From: Ornithinibacillus massiliensis
Lineage (GTDB): Bacteria; Bacillota; Bacilli; Bacillales; Amphibacillaceae
NCBI RefSeq assembly: GCF_018310345.1
Contig: NZ_JAGXBY010000007.1
Coordinates: 62,001-126,000 of the forward strand
DNA length: 64,000 nt
Direction of reading: 5' to 3'
Of this stretch, positions 53,510-62,800 are shown piece after piece; the stretch's first letter is position 1; every line of letters starts with the position of its first letter. The notes beneath the pieces were generated by a model. It did not search any database and was not told the DNA's origin. It saw only the letters and a list, made by a program, of their open reading frames with translations. The position numbers and the translations under genes are program-made.

Positions 53510-53680
53510 ATGAAAAAAAATAAAAGAGAGCATAAACAGATATCGTTACAAGAAATTAACGACAAACGTGCTATATTAATCGAGGAAACATCTAAATTTG
53601 GTTTGAATAGTCAACGAGTACTAAAAGTAAGTGAAGAACTGGATACGATGATTATAAACTATATGAGAGATAGGAAATAA
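53510..53680 (+). CDS. Spo0E-like aspartyl-phosphate phosphatase
   Basis: An ATG with GGGGGAGG eight bases upstream opens a 56-codon frame. The product forms two helices; the second carries 'SEELDTMIINYM', matching the Spo0E family signature SQxLDxxI, and the first helix is 'INDKRAILIEETSKFG'. Members dephosphorylate Spo0A~P and so delay sporulation. The length (about 50-60) is typical. It confirms that the organism is a spore former. Confidence 0.85.
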   Translation: MKKNKREHKQISLQEINDKRAILIEETSKFGLNSQRVLKVSEELDTMIINYMRDRK

Positions 53681-53880
53681 ACGAAAGAGCAAAATCACAT
53701 CTTTGACCTCCATTATACGAACCTCTTACGAAATATCCTACATGTTCTACTAGCAACCTCCTCAACTAGATGCTTGGATTTTTACTTGAAAGTGATTAAA
53801 CTATAAGAATGGCATCAGAATAAAACCTACTTATTCGAATAAACTGTTGTAAATAGATTGATAATATAGGAGGGAAATAT

Positions 53881-55221
53881 ATGCTAGGTGCTATCACGAA
53901 TTTTTTCGACCGAATGGTTCGAAGGTATTTACCTGACGCATTTTTGTTTGCAATTATTCTTACTTTTGTTGTATTTATACTTGGGATGATTTTTACTGGC
54001 AGCTCACCTGTTAACATGGTGAAATACTGGGGTGGGGGCTTTTGGGGATTATTAGAGTTTGCTATGCAGATGTCACTCATTGTTGTAACTGGGTATATTC
54101 TTGCTAATAGTCCCATTGTGAAAAAAATACTAGGGAGGATTAGTAAGTTAGCTAATTCACCAGGACAAGCAGTGTTATTAGTAACACTAGTTGCGTCCAT
54201 TGCATGTTTAATTAATTATGGATTTGGTCTAGTTGTAGGAGCGTTACTTGCTATTCACGTTGCAAAACGTGTCCCTTCAGCAGATTATCGTTTACTAATG
54301 GCCAGTGCTTATAGCGGATTTTTACTATGGCATGGAGGGTTGTCAGGATCCATTCCATTGTCAATAGCAACAGATAATCACATGCTAATAGAGGAAATTG
54401 GTATTGTGCCTGTATCAGAAACATTGTTTGGTGGTCCTAACTTGTTTATCGTTGGAACATTACTATTGACCCTGCCATTATTGAATAGACTACTAATGAA
54501 GTCTGCTAGAAATGTGGGGCAAATCGATCCAGAGTTATTAAATTTACAACAGAAAGTAATGGAAATAGAAGAGGAAGAACCAGAGACAATTAAATCGGTC
54601 ACGCCAGCGGAACGTTTGGAGAATAGTAGAATCATATCCTTACTTATTGGCATATTAGGATTAGCCTTTGTTTTGTACCATTTTGTAAGCAAAGGGTTTG
54701 ATTTAAACCTTAATATCGTAAACTTTATTTTCCTATTTTTAGGGATTTTATTCCATGGTACACCACGTCGATTCTTAAATAGTGTGTCTGGTGCTGTAAA
54801 GAATGCTGGCGGCATTATTATTCAATTCCCGTTCTATGCAGGTATTATGGGAATGATGACAAGTTCAGGTTTATCGGAGCAGTTATCCATGTTCTTCGTT
54901 AATATTTCTAATGAAGTTACATTACCATGGCTAAGCTTTATTAGCGCGGGCATCTTGAACTTCTTTATTCCATCAGGTGGTGGACAATGGGCAATACAAG
55001 GCGATATTATGATGAGTGCTGCAATGAATTTAGGTGCAGATATTCCAAAGACTGCTATTGCGGTTGCTTGGGGTGACGCTTGGACAAATATGATTCAGCC
55101 ATTCTGGGCATTGCCTTTACTTGCCATTGCTGGATTAAAGGTCCGTGATATTATGGGATTCTGTGTAATGGTGTTGTTCTTTAGCTTTATTCCAATATCG
55201 ATAGGCCTGCTACTCTTCTAA
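53881..55221 (+). CDS. atoE: Short-chain fatty acid transporter (AtoE family)
   Basis: This 446-residue protein has about eleven membrane helices and AtoE/TIGR00366 landmarks: 'MVRRYLPDAFLFAIILTFVVF' at the start, 'YSGFLLWHGGLSGSIPLSIAT', 'IPSGGGQWAIQGDIM' and 'AVAWGDAWTNMIQPFWALPLL'. A charged loop lies near residues 215-245. It probably takes up acetoacetate, butyrate or similar acids. No ato CoA-transferase genes are adjacent. Confidence 0.92.
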   Translation: MLGAITNFFDRMVRRYLPDAFLFAIILTFVVFILGMIFTGSSPVNMVKYWGGGFWGLLEFAMQMSLIVVTGYILANSPIVKKILGRISKLANSPGQAVLLVTLVASIACLINYGFGLVVGALLAIHVAKRVPSADYRLLMASAYSGFLLWHGGLSGSIPLSIATDNHMLIEEIGIVPVSETLFGGPNLFIVGTLLLTLPLLNRLLMKSARNVGQIDPELLNLQQKVMEIEEEEPETIKSVTPAERLENSRIISLLIGILGLAFVLYHFVSKGFDLNLNIVNFIFLFLGILFHGTPRRFLNSVSGAVKNAGGIIIQFPFYAGIMGMMTSSGLSEQLSMFFVNISNEVTLPWLSFISAGILNFFIPSGGGQWAIQGDIMMSAAMNLGADIPKTAIAVAWGDAWTNMIQPFWALPLLAIAGLKVRDIMGFCVMVLFFSFIPISIGLLLF

Positions 55222-55250
55222 ATGGAAATACTATAGTGATGGATACATGA

Positions 55251-55288
55251 AAAAGCAAATCTACTAAGTTAAGTAGGTTTGCTTTTTA
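55251..55288 (+). terminator. Terminator of the AtoE gene
   Basis: AAGCAAATCTACT and AGTAGGTTTGCTT pair with one G-U pair, followed by TTTTA. Confidence 0.88.
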
Positions 55289-55390
55289 TATTTTTAGAAA
55301 TTCTTAAAGCCAGAAAGAGCTCTCCTTCTCTACTTTCTTAGGTGAAATCTCCTGTTTTATGGGTATTATGTTAGATTCATCTACTAAATT

Positions 55391-55430
55391 TTAAAGTTAT
55401 GTAAATAATCTTAAAATTACGTAAAGTATT
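55391..55430 (+). repeat. Two tandem 20-bp direct repeats upstream of phnD
   Basis: Units 55391-55410 and 55411-55430 agree at 15 of 20 positions and share TTAyGTAAA exactly two helical turns apart. A third partial GTAAATA follows at 55432. A transcription-factor site, perhaps for phosphate control, is possible. Confidence 0.45.
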
Positions 55431-55538
55431 AGTAAATATAAACATGAGTTAACGAGATTGTGGTTTAATAGGTACCGATAACAGGTTTAGACAACCAATC
55501 TATATCATCTTTTTATTACTAGGAGGAGAAAGAAGAAA

Positions 55539-56558
55539 ATGAAAAAGATCGTTAGCGTCCTGTTTTTTATTGGTTTGGTTATTGTATTAAGTGCATGTAC
55601 TAGTGGAAATGCACAAGAGCCAGGTGATTATGATGTTATTGATATCGTTTGGTATCCAAATGAATCTGGTAATGATTTAAAAGCTGCTCGTGATGCTATT
55701 GGTGAGGCTATTGCTGATGCAACTGGAAAAGAAGTAAAACATCATTTAACAACAGATTACGCTATCGCAATTGAAACCATCGCTAATAATAATGCTGGTG
55801 TAGCATTTATGGGTGCTCAAGGATACATAGAATCAAAAGAGCGTAATGATGCAATTGAGGCCATTGTTGTGACCAGTGGTGCATCTGGTACTTTAGACGA
55901 TGCAAAGTATCATAGCTGGTTAGCAGTAAATGTTGATGAGCAAGATGATTATAAAGTGAATGGTGAATTTTCATTAGATACAATTGAAGGTAAAAAATTC
56001 TCATTTGTATCCAATAGTTCTACTTCTGGATTTGTCGTACCAAGTAACACAATCATGGGACATTTTGATGATAAAGATTTAACAGCAGAAGATTTAATGG
56101 AGGGTGGACCATTTTTCTCACAAGTACTATTTGGGGGATCTCACCAAGGGTCAGCGGTAAACCTTTTAAATGGTAGTGCTGATGTGGCAGCTTTCTGTGA
56201 TTCTTGTGTAGATAACTATGTGGAATTGGCTGAAGGTGAAGAAAATGAAATTGGATCAGTTTACCGTGTTAAGGATGATGCAGAAGAGCCATTTAATACC
56301 GTTACAGGTAAAGAGTTCGCTCTAATGAGTGTTACACCAGTATTGAATGCACCTTTTGCAGTTAATAAAGAAGTTCTGAATGAAGAAGATATCAATAAAT
56401 TAATTGAGGCATTTACTTCTGATGAAATTGCAAATAATGAACAAATCTTTGTACCAAAGGATTCAGATATGTCTGGGTTATTCTCTAAAACAGAAAATGA
56501 AAGATTCTTAGAAGTAGAAGACGCTTGGTTCAATCCAATCCGTGAATTGTCTAAGTAA
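55539..56558 (+). CDS. phnD: Phosphonate-type ABC importer, substrate-binding lipoprotein
   Basis: The signal peptide ends in the lipobox LSAC (Cys20). The 339-residue protein is of the PhnD/PtxB family, with 'IDIVWYPNESGNDLKAARDAIGEAI' at the start, 'GVAFMGAQGYI' in the cleft region and 'FVSNSSTSGFVVPSN' forming the anion-binding loop. It binds a phosphonate, phosphite or similar oxyanion outside the cell for the ABC permeases encoded downstream. A strong ribosome site (AGGAGGAG) precedes the ATG. Confidence 0.88.
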   Translation: MKKIVSVLFFIGLVIVLSACTSGNAQEPGDYDVIDIVWYPNESGNDLKAARDAIGEAIADATGKEVKHHLTTDYAIAIETIANNNAGVAFMGAQGYIESKERNDAIEAIVVTSGASGTLDDAKYHSWLAVNVDEQDDYKVNGEFSLDTIEGKKFSFVSNSSTSGFVVPSNTIMGHFDDKDLTAEDLMEGGPFFSQVLFGGSHQGSAVNLLNGSADVAAFCDSCVDNYVELAEGEENEIGSVYRVKDDAEEPFNTVTGKEFALMSVTPVLNAPFAVNKEVLNEEDINKLIEAFTSDEIANNEQIFVPKDSDMSGLFSKTENERFLEVEDAWFNPIRELSK

Positions 56559-56818
56559 AACATTTATGTAAAGGCTAAAGCATGGAACATCTGAAAGTCT
56601 AAAAGAGCAATTAGATAACAAGAGCGATATACAAGTAAAGTGCAAGGATACATTAATACCAGGTCCTTTACTAGGAAGAATGTACGTATATCTCCAAATT
56701 GGGGGTATGCGTACTATCCTTTATGATTCAAGTTTTCTAAGATAAGCCGGTAGTACCAGCCTCTTATCACATTTTCACTCAATTACGCCAATATAAACTA
56801 GAATAAGGAGTGTTATGT

Positions 56819-57583
56819 ATGGCATTGTTAGAATTAAAGGAATTAAATAAATCCTATAATTCAGAAGTTCAAGTTTTAAAGAATGTGGAGTTCACTGTTA
56901 ATACAGGAGAATTTGTTTCGATTATTGGTCCTTCTGGAGCAGGTAAATCGACACTATTACGTTGTATCAATCGTATGGTTGACATTGAGCCAGGAAGTGT
57001 TTATTTCGATGGTCAAGATGTCGGAGCACAAAGTAAGAAGGAATTGCGTAAATTACGTACGAACATTGGAATGATTTTTCAGCATTATAACTTAGTTCCA
57101 CGATTAACGGTAATTGAAAATGTGCTACATGGACGTTTCGGTTACAAGTCTACTTTACAAGGTATACTTGGTCGCTTTACTGAGCAAGAGAAGCAAAATG
57201 CATTTGACCTATTAGAGAAATTAGGTATTGCAGAACATGCTTATAAGCGTTGTGATCAATTAAGTGGTGGGCAGCAGCAACGAGTTGGTATTTGTCGTGC
57301 ACTTATTCAAGAACCTAAGCTTATTCTTTGTGATGAGCCAATTGCCTCGTTGGATCCTAATTCTTCAAAAATCATTATGGATCATTTAAAGAAAATATCG
57401 GAAGATCTTGGTATTACTTGTATTGTTAATCTGCATCAGGTAGAAGTTGCTAAAGACTATGCAAGTCGGATCATTGGTCTGAAGCAAGGTGAAGTAGTAT
57501 TTGACGGGCCAAGTCCTTTACTTTCTATAGACAAAATTGAACATATATATGGAATGGAATCAAAAGAATTAATCACCGTATAA
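56819..57583 (+). CDS. phnC: Phosphonate-type ABC importer, ATP-binding protein
   Basis: The ATG at 56819 lies eight bases after AAGGAG and gives 254 residues; an upstream GTG overlaps that site. Walker A GPSGAGKST (37-45), signature 'LSGGQQQRVGICRAL', Walker B 'LILCDEPIASLD' and the switch His in 'NLHQVEVAKDYA' are all present. It drives uptake through the two permeases. The 250-base gap after phnD contains no gene. Confidence 0.92.
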   Translation: MALLELKELNKSYNSEVQVLKNVEFTVNTGEFVSIIGPSGAGKSTLLRCINRMVDIEPGSVYFDGQDVGAQSKKELRKLRTNIGMIFQHYNLVPRLTVIENVLHGRFGYKSTLQGILGRFTEQEKQNAFDLLEKLGIAEHAYKRCDQLSGGQQQRVGICRALIQEPKLILCDEPIASLDPNSSKIIMDHLKKISEDLGITCIVNLHQVEVAKDYASRIIGLKQGEVVFDGPSPLLSIDKIEHIYGMESKELITV

Positions 57584-57594
57584 GGGGAATAGCA

Positions 57595-58380
57595 ATGGAT
57601 GTAAAAATTTTACGTAAGAAAAAAATGCAGTTAACCTTAATGTTTATCATTATTATTGTCATCACCTATCTGTCCTCAAGTATAACAGATTTTAACTTTA
57701 TAGAAAGCATCGCTACCATTCCTGCTGCTTTCACTTGGATTTTTTCCAATTTAATGATTACGCAAGATTCTTTTGAGAAGCTACCAAATATATTAGTTAA
57801 ACTAAATGAGACGATTTTCATGTCTATTGCCGCAACGACAATTGCTGCATTCTTTTCCATATTCTTAGCTTTACTAGGATCTAAAACAACAAAAACAAAT
57901 AATATATTCAGTATTATTGCGAGATTTGTTGCATCGTTATCTCGTAATATACCAGTTGTAGCATGGTCATTAATTCTCTTGATTTCATTTGGACAGAATT
58001 CATTGACTGGTTTTCTAGCATTATTTGTTGGAACTTTAGGATTTTTAACGAGAGCATTTATTGAATCTATTGATGAAACAAATCAGAGCTCTGTAGAAGC
58101 ATTGACTGCTACTGGGGCAACCTATTTCCAAATCGTTAGTAAAGCCGTCCTACCGCAAAGCATTCCACAAATGCTTAGCTGGATATTGTTTATGATTGAG
58201 ACGAATATACGTAGTGCTACACTAGTTGGAATACTTACTGGAACAGGGATTGGCTACCTGTTTGATTTATATTATAAGAATATGAACTATCCAGTAGTTG
58301 CCTTAATTACTGCTACTATTGTTATTTCAGTTATTGTAATTGAATTGATATCTAACCAAATACGGAAGGTGATCTTATAA
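57595..58380 (+). CDS. phnE: Phosphonate-type ABC importer, permease 1
   Basis: The 261-residue permease has about six membrane helices and the ABC-contacting EAA loop 'SSVEALTATGATYFQIVSKAVLPQ'. It belongs to the PhnE family and 'ARFVASLSRNIPVVAWSLILL' is a typical stretch. It overlaps the second permease by one base (TAATG). The two probably form a heterodimer. Confidence 0.9.
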   Translation: MDVKILRKKKMQLTLMFIIIIVITYLSSSITDFNFIESIATIPAAFTWIFSNLMITQDSFEKLPNILVKLNETIFMSIAATTIAAFFSIFLALLGSKTTKTNNIFSIIARFVASLSRNIPVVAWSLILLISFGQNSLTGFLALFVGTLGFLTRAFIESIDETNQSSVEALTATGATYFQIVSKAVLPQSIPQMLSWILFMIETNIRSATLVGILTGTGIGYLFDLYYKNMNYPVVALITATIVISVIVIELISNQIRKVIL

Positions 58381-59237
58381 TGGAAGTAGGTTTGAAACCT
58401 TCTACTATAAAACGAACAAAAAGCGGAAAAATTGATATTAAATCCGGTAACAAGATTGATTTAGTTATCAAATGGACCATTTGGATACTGACTATATTAA
58501 CTATTCTAGCATTTTTCTTTTTTAACTATATGGGTTTGCAGTTAGAAAGAGCCGTAACGGAAACCTTACATAATCTTAGGGTAATGTTTTTTGAACCTAC
58601 ATTAAATCATTTTAGTTGGGGAGAAGCTTTCTATCAAGTTGGCGTAACATTAGGCTTAGGAATATTAGCTACCATCCTAGGTGCAATTATTGCTTTCTTT
58701 TTAGCTTTAATGGCAGCGGAAAATCTATCCAAATCTTGGTTGTCTAAAACAGTGAGAATTTTTGTAGCGTTTATTCGTGCAGTACCAACTGTTCTTTGGG
58801 TGCTTATTTTTGCTATTGCAGCAGGACTTGGTAGTGAAGCAGCAGTTCTGGGGATGTTATTCCACTCTGTGGCGTATCTAGTAAAAGCATTCTCTGAAGC
58901 ATTTGAAGAGGTGGATCCTGGTATTTTAGAAGCATTGAAAGCAACAGGATCTAATTGGTGGCATACAGTCGTGCACGGGATTATTCCGTCTACCTTTACC
59001 TATTTACTATCTTGGACATTTTTGCGTTTTGAGATTAATTTCTCCGTTGCAGTTGCCATGGGAGCTGCAGCTGGAGCAGGCGGTATAGGCTTTGAACTCT
59101 TCATGGCATCCGGCTTCTATTATGACCTTAGAGAAGTTGGTTTAATCACATATCTTATTCTAATCATTGCCATTATACTAGAATTTATCTCCACTCGCTT
59201 GAAGGACCGATATTTTCCTTCGACAGTGAAAAACTAA
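58380..59237 (+). CDS. phnE: Phosphonate-type ABC importer, permease 2
   Basis: This 285-residue PhnE paralogue has a 35-residue hydrophilic N-terminus, about six membrane helices, 'RIFVAFIRAVPTVLWVLIF' and the EAA loop 'GILEALKATGSNWWHTVVHGIIPS'. It completes the importer. No C-P lyase, phosphonatase or phosphite dehydrogenase gene follows, so degradation of the imported compound must be encoded elsewhere. A perfect terminator ends the operon. Confidence 0.9.
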   Translation: MEVGLKPSTIKRTKSGKIDIKSGNKIDLVIKWTIWILTILTILAFFFFNYMGLQLERAVTETLHNLRVMFFEPTLNHFSWGEAFYQVGVTLGLGILATILGAIIAFFLALMAAENLSKSWLSKTVRIFVAFIRAVPTVLWVLIFAIAAGLGSEAAVLGMLFHSVAYLVKAFSEAFEEVDPGILEALKATGSNWWHTVVHGIIPSTFTYLLSWTFLRFEINFSVAVAMGAAAGAGGIGFELFMASGFYYDLREVGLITYLILIIAIILEFISTRLKDRYFPSTVKN

Positions 59238-59272
59238 ATAATCCTGTAGCCAAATACGAATTATAGAATCCT

Positions 59273-59314
59273 AAAACCTTTGGAGAAAATATTCCTTTTC
59301 TCCAAAGGTTTTTA
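59273..59314 (+). terminator. Terminator of the phn operon
   Basis: AAAACCTTTGGAGAAAA and TTTTCTCCAAAGGTTTT pair perfectly around TATTCC and run into T residues. Confidence 0.93.
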
Positions 59315-59349
59315 TAGTTAGTAGAATGAATAACAAGTGCAATGTCGTA

Positions 59350-59534
59350 GGTATAAAGTACTAGTTGTTTTGCGCAATGGAGATGAAATAAACGAACATG
59401 CAAACTTAAAAACTAGTAAACGTAACTGGTATCTCTTAAAAGTGTTCATCGATAATTATGTATAGAATCTTCCAAAGAAAATGGTGGAAATACGTTTAAT
59501 CTATACAAGTTCCGGGTATAAAGTACTAGTTGTT
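59350..59534 (+). repeat. Exact 20-bp direct repeat pair
   Basis: GGTATAAAGTACTAGTTGTT occurs at 59350-59369 and again at 59515-59534, 165 bases apart. Flanks differ. It may mark a duplicated regulatory site or a deletion/insertion scar. Confidence 0.7.
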
Positions 59535-59586
59535 ATTTTAGGACTTATAATAATGTAAAACATTTCATGATTATATTGTCAAATTA

Positions 59587-59614
59587 TTGAATTTTTGTAG
59601 AATTGGTGTAGAAT
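59587..59614 (+). promoter_or_regulatory. Promoter of the riboswitch-controlled gene
   Basis: TTGAAT (59587-59592), 16 bases and TAGAAT (59609-59614) lie about 35 bases before the aptamer. Confidence 0.6.
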
Positions 59615-59647
59615 AGGTAATAAGTAATAGTAATTAAATACCAGATG

Positions 59648-59731
59648 TGTTGAAAAGGCAAACTATTCGAAAGAGTAGGACGCAAAGCAAAGGGTCTAAT
59701 GTTGAAAAACGATGATCGCCTGGCTACCAAA
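59648..59731 (+). ncRNA. Cyclic-di-GMP-I (GEMM) riboswitch aptamer
   Basis: Conserved GEMM-I elements occur in order: AGGCAAAC; a hairpin CTATTC-GAAA-GAGTAG with the GNRA tetraloop (59669-59672); GGACGCAAAGC; GGGTCTAA; and the tetraloop-receptor arm GATCGCCTGGCTACC. An intrinsic terminator follows within 15 bases. The downstream gene encodes a large signalling-type protein, a usual kind of GEMM target. Whether the ligand turns expression on or off is not settled by eye. Confidence 0.9.
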
Positions 59732-59741
59732 ACAGTTTTTG

Positions 59742-59769
59742 GCTATTCACATATTTGAATAGCTTTTTC
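59742..59769 (+). terminator. Riboswitch expression-platform terminator
   Basis: GCTATTCA and TGAATAGC pair perfectly around a short loop and are followed by TTTTT. It lies between the aptamer and the gene, so it should be the switching element. GGCTA just before it could compete with the aptamer's GGCTACC. Confidence 0.87.
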
Positions 59770-59892
59770 TTATGGTATGCAATGAATCATCTCAGTGAAG
59801 AAAGCTCCCAATATGTATACACTTATACAATATCAAAAACTACAATTGTCAAACCTTAATACAGGTATGATATTTCAAGTGGAGTGAAGGAT

Positions 59893-62800
59893 ATGGAAAT
59901 CATCAACAATAGATATAGGTTAAAAGAACTTATTAAACAAGAGAAGCATGTCATGGTTTATTCAGCATATGATATGCGTAAAGAAAACAAAGTTATTCTG
60001 TTAAGCTTATTAAATAATGAATATTTACCAAAGCCTCTGATTGACTTTTATATCACTCGTTTTCTGGATATTAAACGTATAACGAGTAAAGCAATTATCC
60101 GAAATTATAGTTTTAATAAGGTCTTCTATATTGATAACAAACGACAGGTAGACCCGCAATACTTTTTTACTTCGGATTATATTCCGAGAACAGGAGATTT
60201 GTTCCAGTCAACAAAAAACATGACATTTGATGAGATTATGGAATGTTTTGTAGAGATATGCTCAGCAGTATACTCCCTCCATTTAAAGGGGTTTGTTTAT
60301 GGTGCATTAAACCCCTATACTATTCGAGTGTTGAAGGGGGAGGGACACTCCCAAGTGTTACTAACGGATATTGCTACCATACATATGGAACAATTAACCC
60401 ATGCAGAACGAATAGAAGACCCGGTATATCAATCACCAAAGGTCCTAGCGGGAGTGCCAGAAGATGCAGAAACAGATAGGTATGCTTTAGGTGTTATTCT
60501 ACTCGCACTCATAACGAAAACGCCTACTATAGAAGAACCTAAAAAACAGTTCACCTCGCTGCTTGAGAAATCGAATGACACCCAAGTGAAACACGTTATT
60601 CCTGTTGTTAAAAAACTATTAAATACCGAAAATGACAATACTTATAGCAACCTTTATGAACTAATTGTAGATTTAAATGCTGTACTAGGTACGAACTACT
60701 CGATTATAAAAAAAGAAGAAATAAATGGATTAAATCTTTATACCAAGCTTGTTGGCAGAGGAAATGAGATTAGGACTATCATGAGAGCCTACGAAAAGAT
60801 GATTTCCTATCAGCCTGGTAAACGAATCTTTTTCGTTCAGGGTGCCAATGGTGTTGGGAAAACTCGTTTTCTACGCGAAGCCACCTTTTTACTTGGGCTA
60901 AGTAAAGCAAGTGTTTATGCGAGCTATAGCTTGAATCATGCTTCCACAGATAGTAAGCAAATGTGGATTGATATTTTACGAAAATTAATCATGGAGACAG
61001 ATAATAGCATAGTAGAGAAATATAATACCGAATTAATTAAGTATTTCCCAGAACTTATGGATCAGAATTATAACGATTCTCTTAACTATGCTAATGAACA
61101 TCATACAAAATACCGCCTTCTAAATCGCATTGCGGGTTTTATCAATGAAAGTATTCAAAATCGGCCAACGGTAATGATTATCGATAATATTCATCTCGCA
61201 GATGAATTTACAATTGATACGTTTAACTATTTATGTACAGAAGTATTAGAGAATACGAATCTAACTTTAGTTTTTTCATGTGAGGATCGAGCGGTTTCTC
61301 CGAATTCAGTCGCTTCTGAATTTATCTATATGATGAAAAGGCGCCCTGATACAGAAACCATTCGTATGGAGCAATTAGATGAACAACAAACAGGAGAAAT
61401 GATTCAAAGCATTCTATCCATTTCCTTTACACCTAAAAAACTCTCAAGCAGAATCTATAGTCAGTCCTACGGTAATCCATTATTTATAAAGGAAATTATG
61501 AAAGACTTGTATAGCCGTCGAATTCTATATGTAAGTGAAGAAACTGGAAGATGGCAAATTGATTTACCAGAGGAATCAGAGGACTATAATCTCTTAGATT
61601 TGCCAAATAATATTGAGCATGCACTAGTCAACCAATTGAAGGATCTTGATCCGGGAAAAATGAATATTCTAACAAGTATCTCCATATTTTCTAAGCCTAT
61701 TGCCACACAAATAATAGAGAAGCTCTTACCAAACACACTGATGGTGGATGAACAATTAGAGGAATTGGTGAATAAGGGAATCTTGCAGCGGCTTATTGAT
61801 GATAGCTCTTACTTATATGATTTTCGCAGCAAGATATTGAAGAACGTTGTGTACGATAGAATTTCCCAGCAAGAGAGGATATCGAAGCATCAGCTAGCAG
61901 CAACTAGCTTAGCAGAACAGAACGGAGTGGAATTGGAGAAGAACCTCGATGAAATTATTTTCCATTATTCAAATGCTAGAAATAAGGAGAAAGCAAGAAT
62001 CTATTACCTTGAAAAAGCCAAGTTAATGAAGGGTAGATGGAATACGAAAGGGCAAATTGAAAATCTAAGAAAAGCGCTCGATATAACAGATAATCCTGTA
62101 GAACAAACAGCACTTTATCTTGAGATAGGGTCGTTATTAACTGACACAGGAGATACCAGATTAGCTTTTGAGTATTTGGAGAAGGCGGAGCGACTAGCAC
62201 TGGAAGAAAACTATGTGGACCATTTAATGATGGCATACATACATCTAGCTAATGCGAATCACTCTACCTATCAGCTTTCCAAGGTAAGAGAGTATATCGA
62301 GAAGGTAGAACATATTTTAAGAAGCCATCCTAATGAAGCGGCGAGGTTAGAAGTGAAACGTCTTCAAGCTATCTTGCTTACCGAGGAGAATCAAATAGTA
62401 GAGGCAGCTGCTCTTTTTGAAGAATTAATTGCAGAGTGCGGTAACAAATTTTTGGAAATAAAGGGGAATGCATACCGAACATTAGGATTTATTTTTGTTC
62501 ACTTAGGAAAAGCGGATGAGGCTTTAGAAGCCTATCATGAGTCATGTAAACTATCAGAAGAAGTCCAAAATGCGAGAGGTATGCTATTTTCGCTCAACAA
62601 TATAGGTGCGCTTTATGCAGAGGTTTATGAAGACTATGGCAAAGCAATGGAATATCATTTAGAAGTTAAACAGCTGAGTGAGGAATATGGCATTTATACA
62701 AGTGAAGTATTTGCACTAATAAATATTGCAGAATCCTATCTCAATCAATTCGATTATAATACGGCATTTGAACACTTTAACCAAGGGTTAACGAAAGCAG

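Larger units (their letters stand above)
59238..59892. other. 655-bp intergenic region with direct repeats and a riboswitch
   Basis: Left to right it holds the phn terminator, an exact 20-bp direct repeat (59350 and 59515), the promoter, aptamer and terminator of a cyclic-di-GMP riboswitch, and about 120 bases of 5' leader. No open frame with a ribosome site was found. Confidence 0.8.

Noticed and set aside
55289..55538. Riboswitch before phnD
   Set aside because: No known aptamer core or leader terminator is visible; only AT-rich DNA and the tandem 20-bp repeats.
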